DNA from: TH5896 sp050748485
Lineage (GTDB): Archaea > Thermoproteota > Nitrososphaeria > Nitrososphaerales > Nitrososphaeraceae
Direction of reading: 5' to 3'
DNA length: 64,000 nt
Assembly: GCA_050748485.1 (NCBI GenBank)
Contig: JBOGPP010000106.1
Coordinates: 4,034 to 68,033, forward strand
This document shows, piece after piece, positions 33,909 to 43,062 of the stretch (position 1 is its first letter; each line of letters opens with the position of its first letter). The translations under genes and the position numbers were made by a program. The notes under the pieces were generated by a model. The model worked only from the letters and a program-made list of their open reading frames with translations. It made no database searches and was not told the DNA's origin.

Positions 33909-34514
33909 ATGTCATCGCAGAAGGTTACTGACGAACAGGTGTTCGATGCGTTGCGAAAGTGTATGGACCCTGAGATCCCGGTTAACGTGGTAGACCTTGG
34001 TCTTATATATAATGTAAGAGTCCATCCGACAAATGATGTCGGGATAGAAATGACTATGACTACGAGGGGTTGTCCCCTTCATGATACCCTTGTTAGTGAC
34101 GTCAAGCGTTCAGTAGGCAAAATTACGGGGATAGCAAATGTAGATGTCAAAATAGTTTGGGAGCCTCCATGGACTAGCGATAAGATTAACCCGGCAGTCA
34201 GAGAAAAATTAGGAATCGGGAAACCGACCTTACGATTTCAAATAGATTATGAAAAATATAAACCAGCGAGGACAGGTAAACTGACACCTCAAGAAGATGG
34301 TTCTCTGGTCTTATTAAACGACAGTAGTCAGGCGTTCATGGTTAATCAGGCTATCGTTGATTTCTGGAATTCTTGTGAGGGTAATAAGACGGTGACCGAG
34401 CTTACTGATGATTTTTCAAAGAAACTAGGCATGACCAGGCAACAAGTTGAGAAGGAAGTACTTCAACTGGTGGAACAACTTTTCGATTCTGGACTCCTTC
34501 AACCTCCTCAGTGA
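33909..34514 (+). CDS. DUF59 (MIP18-like)-PqqD fusion protein
   Basis: Residues about 6-100 are a DUF59/MIP18 domain, of the kind linked to iron-sulfur cluster maturation: DEQVFDALRKCMDPEIPVNVVDLGLIYNV and MTTRGCPLHDTLVSDVK with its conserved Cys, and VWEPPWTSDKI. Residues about 115-200 match a PqqD-like domain, a winged-helix peptide carrier (LLNDSSQAFMVNQAIVDFWNSC and VTELTDDFSKKLGMTRQQVEKEV). PqqD domains usually partner radical SAM enzymes on ribosomal peptides. A TATTTATCG box lies about 28 bases before the ATG. It overlaps the next gene by 4 bases, which suggests joint action. Confidence 0.8.
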   Translation: MSSQKVTDEQVFDALRKCMDPEIPVNVVDLGLIYNVRVHPTNDVGIEMTMTTRGCPLHDTLVSDVKRSVGKITGIANVDVKIVWEPPWTSDKINPAVREKLGIGKPTLRFQIDYEKYKPARTGKLTPQEDGSLVLLNDSSQAFMVNQAIVDFWNSCEGNKTVTELTDDFSKKLGMTRQQVEKEVLQLVEQLFDSGLLQPPQ

Positions 34515-35107
34515 AATATTCTCAATTATTAACAGGAACCACGACTAGTAACGCATTGAAATTAGTCGTAGAGTTGGGAATGGGGGATGGAAGGCATTTG
34601 CGTGCACTGTCAAAAGATGAGCGAAACAACAATATTCACTTCGTAGGTATAGAGAATGATAGGTCTCTTTACATTGAGGCTGCCACACTCATCAATACTA
34701 ACAACGTTGTCCTCATAAACGATAGTTTCGAGAATAGAATTAGGGACTTCAAAAATGGGACTATAGATAAAGTCATTATGATACTTCCGGATCCTGAATA
34801 TATTGATCGTCTTTATTCCGATGATTGGGTCGCTGTGTATACGGACATTTTTCTTAAATTAAAGAAATTGGGGACACTTGAAATAGTTACCGAAATTATT
34901 GATGAATTACTTCAACCAGTTTCGGAGACTGCATTTCATACTTGGGCTAAATGGCTTCTGGAGACTTTCATCAAGTTGGGTTTTGAAGTGGAGGAGATTC
35001 TAAATGAGGCCCCATGTAACTATTCTTCAACTTGCCTAGATCGATTCAGGAAGGACCCAGAGCGAATTAGAATAATAACACTTAGATTGTTCAAACCCCT
35101 AACCTGA
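34511..35107 (+). CDS. TrmB-like SAM-dependent methyltransferase
   Basis: Class I Rossmann methyltransferase, 198 residues. The SAM site is VVELGMGDGRHLRAL near residue 19 and VGIENDRSLYIEA; KVIMILPDPEYIDRLYSDDW resembles the TrmB (tRNA m7G46) segment 'FPDPW'. The TrmB group is a reasonable family call, but the key Trp/Lys positions do not match clearly, and the substrate could be another RNA or a small molecule. The GTG start overlaps the stop of the DUF59-PqqD gene. Confidence 0.65.
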   Translation: MKYSQLLTGTTTSNALKLVVELGMGDGRHLRALSKDERNNNIHFVGIENDRSLYIEAATLINTNNVVLINDSFENRIRDFKNGTIDKVIMILPDPEYIDRLYSDDWVAVYTDIFLKLKKLGTLEIVTEIIDELLQPVSETAFHTWAKWLLETFIKLGFEVEEILNEAPCNYSSTCLDRFRKDPERIRIITLRLFKPLT

Positions 35108-35119
35108 CTTGAAATTGTT

Positions 35120-35581
35120 TCACCTGATTGTACCTGAATTCCTGTGTTTCAGTTCCACATGGTCTTCGTAACACTTCTTTGAACACAAGTTGGAATTACA
35201 ATATAGCTCTTCGCATGGAATAGAATCTTCAGTATTGTGTTCAATATTGCAGTAAGTGCAAAAATATCCAAGTTGCAGCTGGATGGAGTTAGTAAGTGGT
35301 CCATCACATGCCATTTTCTCCTTGAACCACAATACCTCAACATTTATCTTCTCCGCATGGCTTTGAACTCTATCGAAGGCCTCGTAGAAACCACCACATA
35401 GAAATTCCCTTATTGAAGTTTTTCCAATGTGCCCGTCTGGATTTCGATTTCTGAATGCTACTAGCCACTTAACGCTAGGAATCAAATCATGATCGTCACT
35501 CAACGCGCCATCAATCCCTATCGTGTCTTCCCTTATTTTTATCCTATAGTACGAAATGGTCCTAAAAATCGATTTGCTCAT
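35120..35581 (-). CDS. Zinc-finger protein in the primase operon
   Basis: A 153-residue protein of unknown function. The N-terminal 100 residues are mixed alpha/beta, not recognised. The C-terminus holds cysteines and histidines in a cross-brace-like pattern: CTYC, then C and LYC about nine residues later, LCSKKC, and DHVELKH. It resembles AN1/MYND-like fingers and likely binds two zinc ions. It starts 8 bases after the priS stop on the same strand, so it is cotranscribed with the primase genes, which suggests a part in replication or repair. Confidence 0.6.
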   Translation of the reverse strand: MSKSIFRTISYYRIKIREDTIGIDGALSDDHDLIPSVKWLVAFRNRNPDGHIGKTSIREFLCGGFYEAFDRVQSHAEKINVEVLWFKEKMACDGPLTNSIQLQLGYFCTYCNIEHNTEDSIPCEELYCNSNLCSKKCYEDHVELKHRNSGTIR

Positions 35582-35589
35582 CCAGCGAG

Positions 35590-36741
35590 TTACACTGCGT
35601 GTGCGAGACCTTTAGATATGAGGTAGACCCCTATAAAGATGGGTACGCGAACAATCTCCTCACCAAGATTGAATCTCTCACCTTTAAGCCGCAGTTTTAA
35701 CCTCGGGGGCATAATCTCAACGGCTACTTCGCGACTCGAAAGCTGACATGACTCGTCGAAAGGATCGAATGAATTCAAATCTAAAGATAAAGTCTTTGTG
35801 AGTCCGCTCTTGCTATTCAATGTTCCTGGCATTCTGAACACCCGATGAACGTCGGTGGTTACTTGTGAATCAATTCGAACGCCCATTTCCTTAGCAATAT
35901 CGGCTACTCGCTTCCTGAATTGTTCAATGTCACCCAGTTCCTTCACCAATTTGGTTAGCTTTCTTTGCGACGTTATGGATATCCCTAATTTATCAGAGAT
36001 TCTCTTTCGCCAGCCATAATCCAGTCCTCCTAGTGGAAATCTAACGCGAAAATCATTATGTGTATCTTTCCTGACCCCGATGACATCGGCCAAGATCCCT
36101 ATTCCCATTATGTATGCGGCCAAATCAGCCCTTGCCTGACTATTGAGATCATTGAATGATTCATCTAGAACGTGGACATGAAAACCGTTGTTGCCTGAAA
36201 AGTATGTGGTGATCTTTTCTGGGCTTATCCCTATATCAGAGACGAGGAAATGATGCAATTTCGAAACTTCATTTTTTAGTCCATTAATACATCTATCGCA
36301 AGGGAGCATTACTTCTGCAAAGTTATTTGAACCGCATTTTGGACATCTGTCTTCAGAGCCTAAGAAGTAACAGCTCCGACAGGAAAAGCATGTCATATAG
36401 GAATGAGATAGCCTACATTTCAAATCGAGGTCCTTAAGATCGATATCAAAGATGAGATCTGCCCCTCTCCATCCTTTTTCGCTTATCGGGAGTACTGGGA
36501 AGTCATATTGTGCGTTTGACGCGAATACGTCGGAGGGAGTTTCCAATACCAACGATGCAACCAGTCTGCCCAAACTGGAAAATTTAAGATGCCTCTTCAT
36601 CACACCATCGAATCCCATCAGTCCGAACTCGCGGTTCTGTATTCTTACCGGCTCCTCTATTCTGTTCCCATGATTGAAATAAAATTCTCTGAACGCTGCC
36701 TTCATCATCTGTAAGTCTTTGCTTGTTTTGGTAGAAATCAT
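35590..36741 (-). CDS. priS: DNA primase small (catalytic) subunit PriS
   Basis: Catalytic subunit of the archaeal-eukaryotic primase that makes primers for replication. The metal-binding acidic pair is in GADLIFDIDLKDLDL (Asp99 and Asp101), a zinc-binding cysteine cluster CFSCRSCYFLGSEDRCPKCG follows at 118-137, and the later HVHVLDESFNDL and RKLTKLV/KSGLTKTLSLDL segments complete the AEP fold. Length (383) is typical. Transcribed after priL, with a 21-base gap. Confidence 0.95.
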   Translation of the reverse strand: MISTKTSKDLQMMKAAFREFYFNHGNRIEEPVRIQNREFGLMGFDGVMKRHLKFSSLGRLVASLVLETPSDVFASNAQYDFPVLPISEKGWRGADLIFDIDLKDLDLKCRLSHSYMTCFSCRSCYFLGSEDRCPKCGSNNFAEVMLPCDRCINGLKNEVSKLHHFLVSDIGISPEKITTYFSGNNGFHVHVLDESFNDLNSQARADLAAYIMGIGILADVIGVRKDTHNDFRVRFPLGGLDYGWRKRISDKLGISITSQRKLTKLVKELGDIEQFRKRVADIAKEMGVRIDSQVTTDVHRVFRMPGTLNSKSGLTKTLSLDLNSFDPFDESCQLSSREVAVEIMPPRLKLRLKGERFNLGEEIVRVPIFIGVYLISKGLAHAV

Positions 36742-36762
36742 ATCGATTCAGACAGTTCGTCT

Positions 36763-37803
36763 TTATCTCAAGTTTGTGTCCCGATAATACTTGACTGCTC
36801 TTCCGAATTGGACTGGATTTATCAATCCATCACACTGGCTCGTAGCAAAGCAGAGGCCGTCATTTCGTAGTTTGGTACAGGAAGGAACCAAATAGCGTAC
36901 ACGACTTCCTCTCTCTCCTGCCAAGTGCTCAACCTGATACCTGGACACCCTTTCGTCATAATCTGGGGCATTCTTGAAAAGTGATACTATCTCTTCGATA
37001 TTCTTTCCTACAGCTAGCATATATGTGGCGAGCATCACCCTCGCAGAATGAGGTAGATTTTCTCCACCCGCCATTAGCTCTAAGGCGTGGTTTACGCAGG
37101 GAGGATAAGCTGATGGGGTATTGGCAAGTTTACGGCTAACCATGGGAATGCTCGCTTTTAGGATATTCGCTTGTTCTTTTATCGTTGCTGGAACATGCGA
37201 TGGGTTCATTTGTTTTATTCTCTCTAGCAAGAGATTTGTTACCTCAGCTCGAATTAACCGCACAGTCTCTTCGGGATCGAGGAATACTCGCCCATCGTGC
37301 ACGAGTCGATTGATTAGCTTCCATTCTTGCTCATGAAATAAGTGAGACCTTTTAAGATAATCTGTTACCTTTACCTCAAACATAAGCTGGTATTTCATAC
37401 TGGGGAGCACATCCATTTTTAGTAGCTCCTTAAAGACTTTGAAAAGCAAAAGTTTTTTAGTTGAAGGATCACCGTGCGTCTTCAAATCGTGCACAAGGAA
37501 TTTTTCGGCTCTTAGCGCTTCACATAGACAATGCTTTTTAGTGAGATTGTCTGAATTTATTGCTTTAATGATCAAAATTCCGACGAGGAATGTCAATATC
37601 TCGATTTCGTGTCTTTCTAGAGTGAAATCTGGTTTGGCGTGTTCAATTTCACTTCTTATCCTGTTCGATGCTCTTTCTACTATGTGTCCAAGCTCTGGTA
37701 GATTAAGATCATCAAGATTAAAGTAAGTTTGATGCATATACTCGGCTGCCTCATTCAAGAAGGGATATTTTGCCAAGTCGGCAGTTCCGAGTCGAATGGT
37801 CAT
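36763..37803 (-). CDS. priL: DNA primase large subunit PriL
   Basis: Regulatory subunit of the archaeal primase; its C-terminal domain carries a [4Fe-4S] cluster. The four expected cysteines are visible in YPPCVNHAL, VPSCTKLRND, GLCFATS and SQCDGL, in the right order over the last 110 residues. I start it at the ATG at 37803 (MTIRLGTADLAKYPFL), because TATA-like sequences lie at 37820-37840, which would leave the longer open frame (to 37857) untranscribed. The product is then 346 residues. First gene of a priL-priS-zinc-finger operon. Confidence 0.92.
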   Translation of the reverse strand: MTIRLGTADLAKYPFLNEAAEYMHQTYFNLDDLNLPELGHIVERASNRIRSEIEHAKPDFTLERHEIEILTFLVGILIIKAINSDNLTKKHCLCEALRAEKFLVHDLKTHGDPSTKKLLLFKVFKELLKMDVLPSMKYQLMFEVKVTDYLKRSHLFHEQEWKLINRLVHDGRVFLDPEETVRLIRAEVTNLLLERIKQMNPSHVPATIKEQANILKASIPMVSRKLANTPSAYPPCVNHALELMAGGENLPHSARVMLATYMLAVGKNIEEIVSLFKNAPDYDERVSRYQVEHLAGERGSRVRYLVPSCTKLRNDGLCFATSQCDGLINPVQFGRAVKYYRDTNLR

Positions 37804-37831
37804 TGTCGCTAATCTATTATTATATATACGC

Positions 37832-37839
37832 TTATAAAA
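37832..37839 (-). promoter_or_regulatory. TATA box of the primase operon
   Basis: On the minus strand TTTATAAG reads from 37839 to 37832, about 30 bases before the priL ATG at 37803. A second TATA-like run (TATATATA, 37821-37828) is closer. Both place the transcript start near the ATG, supporting the shorter PriL and a leaderless message. Confidence 0.5.
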
Positions 37840-38030
37840 TAACAGCGATCGTAGCATTAGTCAACTATTGGAGCATTCTGATTTGAACTTGTTTTTTTGC
37901 CAATAGGTAACTATGGATTATTCCATTTCGGCTAACCACGCATCTCAAAAAAAGCTGGTCGATATGTTCGTTCACGAATATCACCTACCAACAAATTTAA
38001 AACCTAAAGTAGTTTGTCTCCAGCAATATT

Positions 38031-39500
38031 ATGACCAGTTACGACCAAATTATGAAGCTTGCACTTGAACGCGGGTTTTACTTCCCCAGCTGCGAAATCT
38101 ACCCAGACGCCCCTGCAGGTTTCTGGGAATACGGTCCTATAGGAGTGAATATGAAGAACAAATTCATAGCGCTTTGGCGAAGGGAGTTGATACGGCGAGA
38201 TAGTATGATAGAGGTCGATGGGTCTCAGATAATGAGCCGGAGCGTTTTCGAAGCGTCTGGGCATTTACTTAACTTCAGTGATCCACTATTAGAATGCAAA
38301 AACTGTAACTCAATATTTCGGGCAGATAGATATATCTCTGAAAAAATAGGGAGAGCTATTCCAGAAGGTACCTCTGAAATAGCAATGAACTCAATGATAG
38401 CAGAGAACCATATTCGATGCCAAAATTGCAAGGGAGAGTTTAAGTCTGTAACTCGATTCAATATGATGTTCAAAGTTGGAATCGGTTCTTCGCACGATGA
38501 GGCTTACTTGAGGCCTGAAACCTGCCAGACTATTTTCGTTGATTTCTCTAGGGTATTTAAGACAATGAGGGGGAAGCTACCATTAGGGATAGCTCAGATA
38601 GGCAAGAGCTTTAGAAACGAAATTGCGCCTAGACAGAGCTTGTTGAGACTTAGGGAATTTTATCAGGCAGAGATTGAAGTTTTTTGTAACCCTGACCGGT
38701 TGAATGAGATGCCCAAATTCGATGAAGTAAGAAATACTCGACTTAATTTGTATGATGATGATTACCATCGCGATATAACCGCTTACGACTGTTTGGACCA
38801 GGGGCTACTACCTAATAAGCTGGTTGCATATTATCTAGCACTACTTACAGAGTTCTACGGCAAGACAGGAATCGACATGAAGCGAACTAGATTTAGAAGA
38901 TTAACCGATGATGAGAAGGCCTTCTATTCTCTTGTTGCATTTGATTTTGAAGTAGAAACCAGCATTGGTTGGCTGGAACTTGTAGCTTGTAACTATCGGG
39001 CAGACTACGACCTCAAGGGTCATTCGTCGACTAGTAACCATAATCTCGAAGTTATTGAGCCTACGAACCAGACTAAGGTCTTACCTCACGTTTTCGAATT
39101 GTCGATGGGAATTGATAGGAGCCTTTACACTATCTTAGAACACTGCTACCACGAAGATTTTAGACATGATGACCGAGTTGTTCTAAGGCTTAACCCTTAC
39201 CTTGCTCCTATCACATTTGGAGTACTTCCTCTTATGTCAAAAACCATCATGGTCGAAAAGTCTAGGGCGATCCATTCGCTTTTGAAAAGAGATTTCGATT
39301 CGGTCTACGATGAGTCAGGTTCGATAGGCAGACGTTATAGACGGTTAGAAGAAATCGGAGTTCCATTTGCGATTACCATAGACCAGCAAACGCTGGTGGA
39401 CGATACTGTGACTGTCAGATATAGAGACTCTATGGAACAGGAGAGAATTAATACAGGGGAGCTGAAAAAATTCCTCGAGGACAAGTCTGCGGTAGTTTGA
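38031..39500 (+). CDS. glyS: Glycyl-tRNA synthetase, archaeal/eukaryotic dimeric type
   Basis: Charges tRNA-Gly. A class II synthetase of 489 residues: the N-terminal FYFPSCEIYPDAPAGFWEYGPIGV is characteristic of this GlyRS, followed by a zinc-like CKNC/CQNC pair, motif 2 in IGKSFRNEIAPRQSLLRLREF, and motif 3 in FELSMGIDRSLYTILEH. The C-terminal anticodon-binding domain begins at about residue 395 (LAPITFGVLPLMSK). An AATTTAAAA box lies about 33 bases before the ATG. Confidence 0.96.
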   Translation: MTSYDQIMKLALERGFYFPSCEIYPDAPAGFWEYGPIGVNMKNKFIALWRRELIRRDSMIEVDGSQIMSRSVFEASGHLLNFSDPLLECKNCNSIFRADRYISEKIGRAIPEGTSEIAMNSMIAENHIRCQNCKGEFKSVTRFNMMFKVGIGSSHDEAYLRPETCQTIFVDFSRVFKTMRGKLPLGIAQIGKSFRNEIAPRQSLLRLREFYQAEIEVFCNPDRLNEMPKFDEVRNTRLNLYDDDYHRDITAYDCLDQGLLPNKLVAYYLALLTEFYGKTGIDMKRTRFRRLTDDEKAFYSLVAFDFEVETSIGWLELVACNYRADYDLKGHSSTSNHNLEVIEPTNQTKVLPHVFELSMGIDRSLYTILEHCYHEDFRHDDRVVLRLNPYLAPITFGVLPLMSKTIMVEKSRAIHSLLKRDFDSVYDESGSIGRRYRRLEEIGVPFAITIDQQTLVDDTVTVRYRDSMEQERINTGELKKFLEDKSAVV

Positions 39501-39547
39501 AATGTACCTAACCATGATCTTAAATGGGGGTTTAATGTAATCTTCTA

Positions 39548-39844
39548 CTACGTCTTTTGCTTATGTTCCCGATTAATTCTTGTTATCTCGTCTTCCAAAA
39601 GTCTTGAATATCGCTGGTAAGATTCTAGGAGGCGTTTCCGAGTGTTTGTAAGTTGCATACAGACATTTAAGGCTTCAAGGCAAGAATCCATCGATCTTTC
39701 TGAGGCAAATCTGTTCATTGCAGATCTAAATTGGATGATGAGTTTCTTCTGTTCAGAGCTTTGGTCATTGATAAAATTTGCCAGCTCTTCGACTTCCGCA
39801 GAAATGTCTGATACACTTACTCTGTCAAACTTAATCAATGGCAT
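39548..39844 (-). CDS. Small coiled-coil protein
   Basis: A 98-residue, mostly helical and strongly charged protein (VEELANFINDQSSEQKKLIIQF and LLESYQRYSRLLEDEITRI). It has no motif I recognise. Heptad-like spacing suggests a coiled coil. It converges on glyS with 47 bases between the stops. A genuine gene is likely from its composition, but its role is unknown. Confidence 0.5.
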   Translation of the reverse strand: MPLIKFDRVSVSDISAEVEELANFINDQSSEQKKLIIQFRSAMNRFASERSMDSCLEALNVCMQLTNTRKRLLESYQRYSRLLEDEITRINREHKQKT

Positions 39845-40038
39845 TCACCTCAGGAATTATAGATTTGAGATAACTTGAAATCAATAACAAGTGCTTGATC
39901 ACAAATACTAGCTATATTAATGTAGAATGAATAGCATGCATAAATTTTGGTCTAAGATGTGAACTATCCTTAAAGTATGCCGTACCTGTGTATATCTTAG
40001 GACAATGTTTATTTACAATACTCCAACTCCAGGAATAT

Positions 40039-40881
40039 ATGGTAGTTGATAACAAAGGAAGACTTTCGTATCTTAGAGTCTTGAAGGAAGACCTATTGAT
40101 TTTACGAATAACTCCAGTTGATGGTCAAGTACCTGACTTCAAGGCAGGTCAGTTCCTCACTGTTGGGCAACACATACCTCGAGAAGGAAAAGTCATCCGC
40201 AGGGCGTATTCGATAGCTTCACCTCCTGAACGGAAAAGCTACTTTGAGCTGCTCATACGCTGGGTAAGAAAACCAGTACCGGGAAGGCTTACGACTGAAC
40301 TCTTCAATATGAAGGAAGGGGATGACGTTAGTTGGGTGAAGCCCACTGGTATATTCACAATCAATCAGTCGAAACCAGATGGGACGCCTGATGAGAGGCG
40401 GATGGTACTGATTGGTGGGGGAACAGGATTGGCCCCGTTTATAGCCTATTCGCTCCATCTAAAGTCTATCCAGAGCAAGAGGGAGATTGTGGTGCTACAT
40501 GGCGCCAGCTATGTCGACGAACTCAGCTATAGAGAACTCTTGACCCAACTCGAAGAAGAAAGTGAGGAGATTGGTAGAGATAAGTGGAACTTTCGATATA
40601 GAGCGAGTATTAGCCGGCCTCAGGAATGGTTCAATAGAACATGGGGAGGACAGAAAGGTAGAGTGGAATCATTCTTGAGACCAAAAGCTGGAACCGACAA
40701 GTCTCCATTAGAGGAATTAGTAGGTGAGAAAATAACTCCAGAGAATACATGTTTCTATGTGTGTGGATGGCAGGGTACAGTTGATGGGGCACTCGATTAC
40801 CTGGTCCCAAAGGGTTTTGTTACCGAACGCCAGAAAAGAAAGGACGGTAGTTATGACGTCAAATTCGAATCGTATGGATAG
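40039..40881 (+). CDS. Ferredoxin-NADP reductase-type flavoprotein
   Basis: FAD/NAD(P)-binding oxidoreductase, probably ferredoxin-NADP+ reductase or a related flavin reductase. The FAD motif is RRAYSIASPPERKSY (the R-x-Y-S signature), and the nucleotide site is VLIGGGTGLAPFIAYSLHL; FYVCGWQGTVDGALDYL is the C-terminal C-G motif. I start it at ATG 40039 because TTTATTTAC at 40008-40016 fits as the TATA box of a leaderless transcript; the open frame reaches back to 39988. Such enzymes could connect the ETF/ferredoxin systems with NADPH, but no partner is adjacent. Confidence 0.85.
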   Translation: MVVDNKGRLSYLRVLKEDLLILRITPVDGQVPDFKAGQFLTVGQHIPREGKVIRRAYSIASPPERKSYFELLIRWVRKPVPGRLTTELFNMKEGDDVSWVKPTGIFTINQSKPDGTPDERRMVLIGGGTGLAPFIAYSLHLKSIQSKREIVVLHGASYVDELSYRELLTQLEEESEEIGRDKWNFRYRASISRPQEWFNRTWGGQKGRVESFLRPKAGTDKSPLEELVGEKITPENTCFYVCGWQGTVDGALDYLVPKGFVTERQKRKDGSYDVKFESYG

Positions 40882-40932
40882 GTAAATGCCTGCACTAAAG
40901 CCTTTATATCTGGACATGTCTAGAACAACGAA

Positions 40933-41271
40933 ATGAAATTTGAATTCGAGGAATTTACTTCCGTTGAAGAAGTTTTCATGTACTTAGTATCAGTAGCGCC
41001 TTACATGAAACAAATCTTGCCTGTAAGTTCGTACAAAGGATATGTTTTCTCCATAGTTCCTTTAAGCCCTATTTCAGGTGAGGTCTTAATGATGGTCTAT
41101 ACAAAAGGGAGAATAGATCCGGGAATGCTTGAGTTTGATGTTTCAACAAAGAAGTACAAGCAAGTAAACTCTGTTGAACGAGCTGACAAGAATTATTTTA
41201 TTATATTGACTCCTGCCAAGGCTACAATAGCAGATGATGCAATAGCGGCGCTCGAATCAAAACAACCGTGA
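40933..41271 (+). CDS. Conserved-looking protein of unknown function
   Basis: A soluble protein of 112 residues, not recognised. It starts MKFEFEEFTSVEEVFMYLV and ends with a helix rich in Ala and Asp. The middle is beta-rich (YVFSIVPLSPISGEVLMMVYTKG). It follows the flavoprotein gene after 51 bases on the same strand and may be cotranscribed with it. No signal peptide or membrane span. Confidence 0.55.
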   Translation: MKFEFEEFTSVEEVFMYLVSVAPYMKQILPVSSYKGYVFSIVPLSPISGEVLMMVYTKGRIDPGMLEFDVSTKKYKQVNSVERADKNYFIILTPAKATIADDAIAALESKQP

Positions 41272-41381
41272 GGGATTTGTTCAATATTTCACCTGGCGCG
41301 TCAACTGAGATAAACTTTCCCGGGTGCATAAGGAATGGATGTCCGAAATCTAGCTCATCTCACTAGGTAAGAAGTAGATTT

Positions 41382-42956
41382 TTAAAGCTTCGGGGGAAGC
41401 GATGCAGTAACAGATTTTCTTCTCGAATATTTTGAAACAATTTCCTCTGGTGGTCTTCCGCTAAAAAGATTTTTCGATAAACCCCTCAAATACCGCATTA
41501 TCGCCCATGTTCCGGCTTTTATTAGAGTCGCCATGAAAACTTTCATCAGAGGACCGTACGTCTTGTTCCTTATTATAATTGGAATTATGTCGTTTATTAC
41601 CCATAGGTTGTGCTGCCAGCACCTCCAAAAAAGCGCAAACTGTGCTTCATTGAGATTTCCAAAATGCATAGAATTCCTCTCTGAAAAATCTTGGTATAGT
41701 AGTGGCGCGACAAGTCCACGCATATTAGTATCTCGAAAATCATCAATCAAGTCTATAGTGTATTGAGTCTCATCTGGAGTTTCATCTGGCCATCCTATAA
41801 TAAGAGTCAGTGCCGGAAACCAGTGGTTTTGATTCAAGATTTTGACGCCCTGTCGCACAACTGCTCCCCATTCTTCCGCTTGGAACGGCTTTGTTTTAAC
41901 ACCAAGATGTTTCTTTACCATTCTGGGCGCAACTGTTTCGACACCAAGATTGGTTGCAAGCCATCGACCGCTTCTTTCCATTCCATTGATATGAGATAAT
42001 TTTGTTATGAGATCAGGTGAGCTCGCTACTGCCGAAAGAGTCATGTGAGTAGTGCCTATGAAATTCGCACCCACAGACTTCAGGCCAGACCATAAATTAA
42101 TTATTGCATCAGAATTGGGAACAAAGTCCTTGTTATCACAACCATACAAGAGCATCTCATCAGATTGGAGCCATATTGAGTCAAAGCCATAATTCAAGTT
42201 AATCTTAGCTTCTTCTTGTAGTCTTTCAAGTGGAATGTCTTTTTTTGAACGCTTGTTTACATCACAAAAATCGCAACCCCTACCACATCCTCTCATTGCT
42301 TCAATCAGTGAGTTTATTGTCGGTCCACGAATGCTTGGAATATTCTCAATTCTCCTGACAAAAGTGTGAAGTAACTCTGGGGCATCACCAGATTCTAAGT
42401 CGTGGAACAGATCAAGGGCTAATTCATCCGCCTCGCCTATAACTACCGTATCAATACCATGAATCTTCATTCGGTCTGGTTTCGCTAACTCCCATGCACC
42501 ATTCCCCCCTACGACAACTTTGAAACCATATTTTTTCTTGAGTTGAATTATGGAAGCACACAACTTTTTAAATTTCATGGCAACGTACGAAAGCTTTTCG
42601 GGAGACATTGTCGTGGTTACAGGCGCCATTCCTAAAGGATCCATTACATTTATTCCAATAACTTTAGTTTCAGGCCCAACACATCTCTCGAGCATTTCGG
42701 GGTGAGCTATGAAAATGTCATTAGATTTGTATTCCTTGAGCAATGCGGCCTCAACTCTCCTTAATCCGCATTGAGCGACTTTAACTTCCCCTGTTGTCTT
42801 GTCAGTTTCAACACTGGGACAAAAAAGTTTATCGAAGACAAACTCAGGAACTAGTTCGTAAGGTCCGCAGGCGATGAAACCATAAAGAAAATTACCTCTA
42901 TAGTTGGTCATGAGACTCCTATCTGCAGTTAGTACCACTCTCTTACCGTTAACCAT
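41382..42956 (-). CDS. Radical SAM protein with N-terminal B12-binding-like domain
   Basis: A 524-residue enzyme of the radical SAM superfamily. The cluster motif is in MRGCGRGCDFCDVNK, C-x3-C-x2-C, near residue 222. The first 190 residues contain VVGGNGAWELAKPDRMKIHGIDTVVIGEADELAL, the usual Rossmann end of a cobalamin-binding domain (BchE/B12-binding radical SAM type). The rest (SIWLQSDEMLLYGCDNKDF and LTLIIGWPDETPDET) is a TIM-barrel-like body. The reaction is unknown. Cobalamin would come from the cbi genes in this same chromosome. Confidence 0.85.
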   Translation of the reverse strand: MVNGKRVVLTADRSLMTNYRGNFLYGFIACGPYELVPEFVFDKLFCPSVETDKTTGEVKVAQCGLRRVEAALLKEYKSNDIFIAHPEMLERCVGPETKVIGINVMDPLGMAPVTTTMSPEKLSYVAMKFKKLCASIIQLKKKYGFKVVVGGNGAWELAKPDRMKIHGIDTVVIGEADELALDLFHDLESGDAPELLHTFVRRIENIPSIRGPTINSLIEAMRGCGRGCDFCDVNKRSKKDIPLERLQEEAKINLNYGFDSIWLQSDEMLLYGCDNKDFVPNSDAIINLWSGLKSVGANFIGTTHMTLSAVASSPDLITKLSHINGMERSGRWLATNLGVETVAPRMVKKHLGVKTKPFQAEEWGAVVRQGVKILNQNHWFPALTLIIGWPDETPDETQYTIDLIDDFRDTNMRGLVAPLLYQDFSERNSMHFGNLNEAQFALFWRCWQHNLWVINDIIPIIIRNKTYGPLMKVFMATLIKAGTWAIMRYLRGLSKNLFSGRPPEEIVSKYSRRKSVTASLPPKL

Positions 42957-43062
42957 GATCTAAACGTTCCTCCTTATTCCATCTGAGCATTGATATAAAT
43001 CTATTCCGATACGCCAAATTCCTGCTAAAATTCCCAGTAGCTAAGGATTATTACCTAAAAAT

